A stretch of DNA of 64,000 nt, taken from Pleurodeles waltl (lineage: Eukaryota > Chordata > Amphibia > Caudata > Salamandridae). The notes beneath the pieces were generated by a model. The model made no database searches. It was not told the DNA's origin and saw nothing but the letters and a program-made list of their open reading frames with translations. How positions within the stretch are numbered: position 1 is the stretch's first letter; each line of letters opens with the position of its first letter. Both the position numbers and the translations under genes were made by a program. Positions 57,250 to 64,000 of this stretch are shown here, piece by piece. Location of the stretch: assembly GCF_031143425.1 (NCBI RefSeq), contig NC_090442.1, positions 430,049,776 through 430,113,775 of the forward strand, in the 5' to 3' direction.

Positions 57250-57266
57250 GGGTTAGAATCACCCCC
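57250..57266 (-). repeat. Harbinger right terminal inverted repeat
   Basis: GGGTTAGAATCACCCCC; reverse complement GGGGGTGATTCTAACCC matches the left end at 15 of 17 positions. Followed by target duplication TAT. Confidence 0.85.
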
Positions 57267-57269
57267 TAT

Positions 57270-57950
57270 GTAAGCAGATGTTCTCTTCCTCTGCTATCTT
57301 AATTTTAGTTTTTGATGTACAATATCTACATGTATTTTCTTAACAAGGCTTTAGTAAACACTTTGTTTTAACTTCCTATTTTACCTATCACAGATCTAAC
57401 ATGAAGTTCTACTGATCTTTTCACTCCTGTACTGCTTTCAGCCTATAAAGTCTACACTTTCAACAGCTCAAATGTGTCGTCCTACACCTTAACACAGATG
57501 ACACGAAAACTATTTGCAATTTTCTCCCAAAAGATGTTTAATTTTTATGGAAAATGTATATAAAAACTCCTCAAGGAAATCCAAATCTGGGTTTCAGTCC
57601 ACCATCTGAAGCTTTTCCCTATTTCATAGCTTCTTCCTCCTAACATATATGCACTTATAATGTTAAACTGTCTTTTGTGTGGAGACCACCAAATCACTTG
57701 GATCACTTGGATTCTAACAGAACAAGAACCTCAACTTAGAAATATATGTCACCTAAATGGAAAAGGGTTTCCAATTTCAACTAAGACCCCTATGTGTTAA
57801 GCCTTTTATTCTGTAAACAGATTTTAAGCTTGTGATATAATTCCTTGTACTGTTGATATTAAACTACCTTATTCCAAATTACATATTGCTTCAATGCATC
57901 CTTTCTTGCTTCTGTCAGACCGGCCATAGGTGCAAGCAATTCTGGTTTCT
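57270..57950 (+). pseudogene. Old L2-type LINE RT fragment, right of the Harbinger insertion
   Basis: Continues the fragment at 46321-46990: translation near 57480-57530 reads LHLNTDDTKT, a decayed YADDTQ box, followed by a segment resembling the IxxWMxxNxLKLN block (57570-57610). Many stops. Together the two halves show the LINE was present before the Harbinger insertion. Confidence 0.5.
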
Positions 57951-58920
57951 CTGAAGTGGTTCTCTGTAGAATTAAGGAACATTCTTATTCTGCTTCTTAT
58001 CAGGCATAAAGCCATGTTCACATGGAAAAATCATGGCTGTGCAATCCTCCCACACAACTCTCAGTACAAGGGTAGGTGCTTTCTCTGTATTTGTATTGGG
58101 TGTCAAGTTTTCCAAAAAATGCAGGGTACTAAATCCTCTAATGGTATTTTTTTTTGTTGATTTGCTTTTATCTGAGGTGCATCAGAAAGAAATCCACTGA
58201 TGAACAAGTATTGATATTGCCAAACTCCTTGTATTCATTTCCAGGGTGTTTGCAAAGGTTTTTGCATTTTATTCATACCGGTTTGATACAGCCAAAACCT
58301 GTTTTGCCCTATTACAATGCCTGTTAACACTGGGGTTTTCTCAAGGCTGAAAATTCAAACAAACAATAGTTTTATATAAAAGCTATATTTTCAAACCCTG
58401 ACATAGGACCACTTGTGACATATGTGCAGAGAGAAGCTGGATCAAGGGTGGTGTTTCCCAAAGGTGCAAAAGAAAGATCCAGCTGAGGAAGAAATATTCT
58501 AAAAGCCTTGTTCTGAACATATAATTGACCTCTCATGTAGGATCTAATCTTGATACTGATATAGAAAAAACAAGAAGGAGAGAATAAAGAAAAGAAAAGA
58601 TAGAACAAAGAGGAAGAGAAAGAGGGAGGTTTTAACAATCTCTTCTCTGCATGAACATCTTAATGCAAAATGCTTTAAGCTTTTACCCAGAAACAATTCA
58701 GCACAAAACTATTACCTTATATGCAAGGTTATAATAAATTGAAGTTCTAGTGTACAAGTTTGGAATAACTCTGCAAAGATACTGAGTATATAGCGCAGCT
58801 AGAAAAAAAAATATCACAAGGGAACGATTGCTACCGTCGGTGTTGAGAAATCTTCTGGTCCCAATGAGGAAGATGCCACTCAAGTAGAAAATCTACTCAA
58901 GCAGCAGAAAAGAAGCAGCG
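57951..58920. other. Unassigned sequence
   Basis: Includes a purine-rich stretch at 58560-58630. Short frames (up to 88 codons, minus strand) without domains. May contain further decayed LINE sequence. Confidence 0.25.
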
Positions 58921-58924
58921 CCCT

Positions 58925-59404
58925 CTTGCTCTGTGCGACGTGCTGTTTGTGCTGATTTTTTGGGATGGGCCAAACACCTGGTGCTAAAAACCAGCATGAA
59001 TGGTGTAACCTAACGCACTCCATCACCCCTACACATGCACACAACAACCCCCCACCACTCTCCTGTCAGAGAACCCGACTTACCTGCTTGCAAGGGGTCC
59101 TCCGGCTGGAGACGGGACGCAGTACTGCTGTCAGCAGCAGCGTTCACCAGCAAAACACCACCAGGCAATATTATTGCTCACGATACCGTCAACGGTGTTT
59201 AGCTGGCATGGCGGTGCTGCTGACAGCAGCGCCACCTTACCGCCGTCCGCCACCATGACCGTCAGCGGTATTCCGCCACCCTTCTGGTGGAATACCATTG
59301 ACTGTCATAATACACGTGGATGGCTGGTAGCCAAGGTGGCGGTATGTTGGCGGGCGTTGCCGTGGCGGTAGGCGGCAGTTACCGCTAATGTCTTAATGAC
59401 GGCC
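58925..59404. mobile_element. Truncated end of a second Harbinger family
   Basis: The right edge reads ...GCTAATGTCTTAATGACGGCC followed by TTA (59405-59407), i.e. a terminus GGCCGTCATTAAGACATT on the minus strand, the TTA target and the GGCGGT-rich subterminal DNA of Harbinger elements. Reading inward on the minus strand, an exon-like end with donor GTAAGTCGG lies near 59092-59084, suggesting the 5' part of an element gene. No matching left end found. Unrelated in terminal sequence to the element at 46991. Confidence 0.6.
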
Positions 59405-59879
59405 TTAGTGTACTCCCTATATAGTTTTTTCCACATGGGCAGATTATATTGTACACTATATACGTACTGTCACAATTGATCCATTCCTGAATATGATGTT
59501 TGTGTTTGTTGATAATGAATATCTTGTTTTTGTTAAGGCCCAATTTGTTGTTAAAGAAGGAATGACAGCGTTTCTATTTTAAGTCAGGAGGCCTTTCACA
59601 ACTTATTTAGGGGAAAGGTTTGAAGTCCTGTTGGAGAGATTTGTGGTGTGTTAGTAGATGACAATGTTTGCTCATTGACTTCCTAATATGATGATGGCCA
59701 TTGTGGTGCATTGTGGCAAGTCTAAACTGTGATTGTGATTTCTCTGACCCATGTGTTTCTACCAGGAGTAAGTTCTTGTCTATCTGTGCAGTTTATTGCA
59801 TGATTTTGAGTAGTTTTTTCACCTCATAGTCATGTGCTTTGAGTTGATGTGTTAGTTCTGTCACTCTTATAATATAATC

Positions 59880-61756
59880 CTCTACTTTACTGCAATTTCT
59901 CCTGATGCATTAGTGTTCTCATTTTGGTATGTTGTCTATGGTACTTATTGGATGACAGGTAGATACATGTAAGACAGAGTTTGCTGCTGTTGGTTTTCTG
60001 AGAAGTTACTATTGAGTTTTTTTGTTCTCCACATCTAGGGTAAGATCTAAGAATTCTACCTCTTCCTTGAAGGTGGTAGAGGTAACTTATATTCCCCATC
60101 TGTTCTTGTGAAGTTCAGTTATGTAATAATTGAGGGCATCCTTGCCAGCATCAGTATGCCATCTCTAAATCTGTTCCAGAAGATAACAAAATCAGGGAAT
60201 CTTTAATAAATTTCATGCCATAACCAATATTTCTCCACTTCTCCTGTTAAAATGCAGGCATGCGAGGAAGCAAATTTTGCTCCCATTGCAGTCCCTGGCA
60301 TTTGTGGGAAGATAGATTCATTGAATGTAAAGAAGCTATAGTACAGGCAGAAATCAAGCATTTTAAGGATCATCTGGTTTCTCTCAAAAAAGTGTACTGA
60401 TCTATTTGAGGGGGCTCTCTTCACAGATTCACTGCCATTAGAGTGTTTGATTGAAGTATAGAGGCTGACTATGTCTTTTGTAGCTAAAGTGTAGTCCGGT
60501 TGCCAGGCGATGTTGATCTTAAGGAGTACATCCTTTGTAACCCTATGTAGAATGGGAGATTTTTCATGAATGGTTGTAGTTCGTGATCTATGATTTCTCC
60601 AAGTCTTGAGCATACTAAGTCTATGCCAACTATAACTGGCCAACTCTTGGGTGGAAAACCTGGTGTGTGTATCTCAGGCAGTATATAAAGAGTTGCCATT
60701 ACTAGATGTTTAATGATCAGGAATTGTTTCTCTTCTTGGCTGAGGAGCCCTGTGGCATGTCATTTGTTAAGTAAGCCCAGCAAGCTTTTTGTGTCTCTTC
60801 AGTAGGTTATTCAGGAGTTTTTTGTAACAAGCTGTAACATTTAATTGTTGATACATTTCTTTCAGACAATCCTCTTTTTCTAGGATGACAGTATTGCCTC
60901 CATTGACTGCTTCTTTGATGATGAGCTCTGCATTCTCGTTAAGGTCTTTGAGTGCTTGTTTGTGTGCCAGTGTCATGTTAGGTGGTAAACATCTATTTTT
61001 CCTTTGCTATATTCCTTTTCCAATTCTTTCAGAATTGCTGTCTGGAAAAGGTCGATTCTGTTGCCTGGAGGGAGAACAGATGTAAAGGTTGATTTGGGGA
61101 AGAATCTCTTGTTTTCTTTCATGTGTGAGATGTCAGTCTCGAGTTCTGCTGTGAGTACTGTCAACTCCACTGTGATGTCTGTTTGTTCGGCATCCGAAAG
61201 GTTGACTAGAAAGGGGATATCCTCTAGGTCCTGTGCTGTGAGGTCTCTCGTGATGGGTTGCCTCCAAAAAGGCTGTCTATTTTCCTGTTTTTCCTATGAA
61301 GAATGCTTTGAGTTTTAATCTCCTAATAAATTTGAAGAGATCTATCTTTGTTGCTGTTAGGTCCCAATGAGATGTTGTACAGTATGATAAGCCCTTTTTT
61401 AATAGTTTCAATTATATGTGGGTGAGATTATGATGAGAGGAGTTGCGTACTAATTGTTTTGGAGATCCTTGGTTTTGGTTAGTTCTCTCCTCAGGGGCTC
61501 TGGTTTGCATCCCTGATGTTGATGCCGTATTTGTTTCTATATTTGGTAGATGGGTTCTTGTATCTTAGACGTTTTGATTTCCCAGCCTGTGTCTCCTGAC
61601 TTCCTCATAAAAGTGCACACTAGTCTTATCTTGAGCTGGTGTTGTTGTGTTACCTCCCGATTCTGCATCCAATGTTAATGATGTGTCTGAAACATTGATT
61701 GAGCTTGTCTCTGTTTGTGCCTGATCCTGGCATTTGTGATCAACTGAGTGTGGCAT
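59880..61756 (-). mobile_element. Penelope-like element remnant
   Basis: Minus-strand frames collectively give a Penelope/Neptune-type polyprotein. N-terminal segment at 61170-60973 (FFPKSTFTSVLPP). RT entry at 60976-60767 (NENAELIIKEAVNGGNTVIL, echoing the ADKGG block). ILPEIHTPGFPPKSWPVIVG near 60699-60600 (LPKIHKxxxPPGRPIVS block). Catalytic region 60643-60203 with TKDIVSLYTSI and GTAMGAKFASSHA. A thumb-like piece lies at 60099-59887. The GIY-YIG nuclease expected downstream was not found. Confidence 0.72.
60203..60976 (-). pseudogene. Penelope-type reverse transcriptase core
   Basis: Core RT blocks spread over at least three frames (60976-60767, 60699-60484, 60643-60203). The first palm Asp is kept in TKDIVSLYTSI. 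The GTAMGxxxxSxxA block identifies the Penelope branch and not LINE or LTR RTs. The second catalytic motif (usually YxDD) is not seen before 60200. Frame breaks make it inactive. Confidence 0.65.
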
Positions 61757-62190
61757 TAAAAATATTTGTGAACATCCTTAAAAAACATGTTGAAAATAAT
61801 ATACATTAGCTGCATGGGCATGTCACTAGAAGGATCTTCACTTTATGCAGCTCCAAGACAACCTGCAGCTTTGCCAAGAAAATAGGCCACAGTGTGGCAA
61901 GGGAGTGTGGGCTAGCCAACACTTTAAGTGGTGAGGAAAGAAACATGCTGATTAGGCAGAAGAGAAAACAAAAAATCCTAATTGGAACTTAGAAGCTTCT
62001 GCCCTGCCTGCTAAGCTCCCCTAGCACTGGGATATACACAGAGCTGAAGAGCAAAGTTAAAATAACAATGAGAACATTTAAATCATAAAATGAATAAAAT
62101 CATCAATTTGAGACCACCTGAGGACATAAGTGGTAACTAAATCTGGTGGAGCCATACACCTATATTTAAATAATAAATCAAATGATAGAA
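61757..62190. other. Unassigned sequence
   Basis: AT-rich, no gene or repeat recognised. It could include the 5' end of the Penelope-like element. Confidence 0.25.
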
Positions 62191-62360
62191 AGTATAATAC
62201 AAAATGCCACCCTGATCCTTTTGATGCAGTGTCTCATTCCATTCTCCTATCCGAGCTCTTTATTCTGAAAGTCAGTAACACAGCTGTCAGCTGGCTCTGC
62301 TTGCTCCTTCCTGATGAAAAGAAAGCAATTTGTCTATATGTCCCCTTTACTCACTGATCC
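62191..62360 (+). pseudogene. L2-type RT fragment (first piece)
   Basis: DPFDAVSHSILLSELFILKVSNTAVSWL resembles the AAFDTVxHxxLLxxLxxxGIxxxALxWL block of L2/CR1 RTs. The match stops near 62340 and a continuation lies at 63290. Confidence 0.55.
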
Positions 62361-63289
62361 CACAAATCCTACGTGTATGCCTTGCCTTTAGACTGAGTAA
62401 TGCACAGTTTTGATTTTGATACTATATCATACTGTGATATATTGCCCAGGGAAATAGGTGAGATTTGTTATGGAGGGACCCCAGGCCTATACAGGAGTGC
62501 CAGGTCAGTGTTCTAGTTTTGTGAGTCCCTGCAGCCAATCAGTGTGTAAAGGGGGATGCAAGAGATGGTGGCGAGGAGGAAGACAAAGGAGTGTTGACGT
62601 GGAGAGGAGCATTGAGGGGAAGGTGGTTTTAGGACAGCAAAAAGGGGAGGAGGCCCCAGAGGATCACAGTTCAAACAAGTGGGAGGTTCCAGCAGCAAGC
62701 TGGAGCTCAGACGACCTGGGTAGTGACAGCAGCAGGGAGGAGAGACAGCCTGTGGAGTACGGGACAACCGGAGAACAGGAACAGAGGTGTCCGTTATGGC
62801 TTGAAAAAGACGGATTATCTGTTACCCCAGGGAAAGATTCTGTGAACCAGGACATAGTGGCTCTTGCTTAGAGCAATGGCTTAAGGGAAGTGGAATTCAA
62901 GGGGCACTGAAGGCAGGACATAATAGTGGCTAGCATGGGAATTCTTTACTGGGGTGTAACAGTTACCTGATTGCAAGCACACTGGGCATTGTGGTATTCT
63001 TTTGCACCTCAGAATTGGAGTTCGGTATATGTTTTGCACAATATAGTTAGGGTTTGGAAATTACCTGTTTTCTGGAAATTAAGGCACAAGAATCAACCTG
63101 TGGTGTGGTGTTGGGCAATAGAAATATGAAAGGAACCTGAGTACTAAGACCTATTTGTGTCTCTTTATTCCTGGGGGTACACCCTACCTAATTGGAAGGA
63201 GACAAATCCAAGAGAACCCAGAGGGAGACTGGAAGAAGGGACCATGGCGAACCCTTGAAGGACTTAATAGGAATGTTATAAAAAATATA
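62361..63289. other. Unidentified insertion with a 137-codon frame
   Basis: Separates two parts of an L2 remnant, so it is probably an inserted element. A plus-strand frame at 62458-62871 (137 codons, charged, Ser/Glu/Gly-rich) shows no known domain. The neighbouring sequence is GA-rich. No terminal repeats identified by eye. Confidence 0.3.
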
Positions 63290-64000
63290 TATCTAATAAA
63301 TCTCAAGGTACTCATAAGTACTCTATGGATGTGGCATATGCATCCCCCTGTTACACATACATTATACATGATGCACAAATTATCATCTCCTCATGTAACA
63401 TCCTTTTACTCCTCCACTGTGACACTTGAATGTCAACAGTAGCCAAATGGATATGCAAAAACTGCTTAAAGGTCAACACAGATAGAACCAAAGTGCTGGC
63501 CTTCAACAAGCCATCTATGCATTGCTCCCCTTCCTGGTAGCCATCAGAACAGGGTCTTACCCTTCCTTCGGTCAGCTCTACCAAAAATATTCATTTCTTT
63601 ATAGATGACAATCTTTCTTTTGTCATATAAACCACAAAGATCTTAACCTTATTCCTTCCAAAATCAAAATAATAGTAGTCCAGGTATAGATTACTTCTTG
63701 ACTGAGCTACAGCAACTTCCTCTCTCTGCCCTACCTCCAAAATGTGGTAGAATGTCTCTTTCTTAATATTCTCTATAAATTTCAGATCTTTCATCATCTC
63801 TGAGAGATTTACTTGGCTGCCGGTTAGGCAGTGTTTCACTTCAAATTCCCTATGTATCCCTCATCGAGCAGTCAACAGAACAGGACCCATGAATTTACAG
63901 AAAAATGAAAGTATACAGTCAGCCTTGTACTTTCTGCTCCTCCACTTCCCTGTAGACTGTCAACCCATGCATCAAACGCTCTCGATCTGGTGACGGCTCT
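63290..64000 (+). pseudogene. L2-type LINE remnant (second piece), runs off the window
   Basis: Translated over stops: VAKWICKNCLKVNTDRTKVLAFN (63440-63505, the WMxxNxLKLNxDKTExL block), later IDYFLTELQQLPLSAL (about 63687-63735, the LDYCNxLY region), then a weak match to the LHWLPV segment near 63815. It is heavily mutated and continues beyond 64000. Confidence 0.55.

Larger units (their letters stand above)
46991..57266. mobile_element. 10.3-kb PIF/Harbinger DNA transposon with two Myb-like genes
   Basis: Ends GGGGGTCATTCTGACCC (46991-47007) and its imperfect inverted copy (57250-57266), 15 of 17 matching, flanked by TAT at 46988-46990 and 57267-57269, the 3-bp duplication typical of the superfamily. 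Both ends are packed with GGCGG/CCGCC words and secondary copies of the terminal word (47081 and about 57180). Cargo in order: Myb-like gene A (+), DDE transposase (-), GC-rich intergenic region, Myb-like gene B (+) with an in-frame tail, then 32-, 29/30- and 65-bp minisatellites. It interrupts an older L2 LINE. Transposition needs the transposase plus a Myb-like partner; here the transposase has one stop codon, so this copy is probably not self-sufficient. Confidence 0.88.

Noticed and set aside
46991..57266. Two nested Harbinger elements instead of one
   Set aside because: No second pair of GGGGGTCATTCT-type ends or internal TAT/TTA-flanked terminus was seen between the genes; the GC-rich word cluster at 50845-51000 lacks a terminal GGGGG word. 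Not formally excluded.

Overview
The window looks like a stretch of a very large, repeat-filled amphibian genome, most likely a newt or other salamander. The inference rests on three things: transposable elements laid almost end to end, several Harbinger-type sequences, and a dimer of a ~329-bp repeat with the architecture of newt Satellite 2 (hammerhead motif plus octamer). I see no bacterial gene, tRNA gene or CRISPR array. The only host-gene candidate is one cadherin-type exon (45348-45521, minus strand). Everything below was read by eye, with no alignment or database search.

Layout. 1-7195: a young non-autonomous LTR retrotransposon with two near-identical 2.1-kb LTRs, a tRNA-Leu primer site and one gag-like ORF. 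The window opens in the internal tail of another copy, so copies are in tandem. 7196-9460: diverged ~440-bp tandem repeat, then unassigned sequence. 9461-14430: TTAA-flanked piggyBac-like element holding a solo LTR (5-bp duplication) and a ~168-bp hairpin array. About 15.8-21.8 kb: L1/Tx1-type LINE (+) split by another LTR of the same family. 22.0-25.4 kb: dead Ty3/Gypsy element. 25.4-28.3 kb: rearranged L1/Tx1 remnant (-) containing the Satellite 2-like dimer. 30.0-32.4 kb: a third L1/Tx1 remnant (+). 34.3-41.3 kb: an old LTR split by a 4.7-kb L2-type LINE with duplicated 5' monomers. 41.3-46.3 kb: mostly unassigned, with an inverted LTR fragment and the cadherin exon. 46.3-58 kb: an old L2 copy split by a 10.3-kb Harbinger element. 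58.9-59.4 kb: one end of a second Harbinger family. 59.9-61.8 kb: Penelope-like remnant (-). 62.2-64 kb: another old L2 remnant.

The most notable object is the Harbinger element at 46991-57266. It has 17-bp terminal inverted repeats (15/17 matching) and a TAT target duplication. It carries two different Myb/SANT-like genes with clean splice sites (47582-49088 and 51095-52591), a DDE transposase on the opposite strand broken by one stop codon, an in-frame 345-codon tail after the second Myb gene, and three consecutive minisatellites (32, 29-30 and 65 bp). Known Harbinger elements use a transposase plus one Myb-like partner for nuclear import and end binding; a second Myb gene is unusual. The other highlight is the hammerhead dimer: each monomer has lost a different catalytic guanine (G8 in one, G12 in the other).
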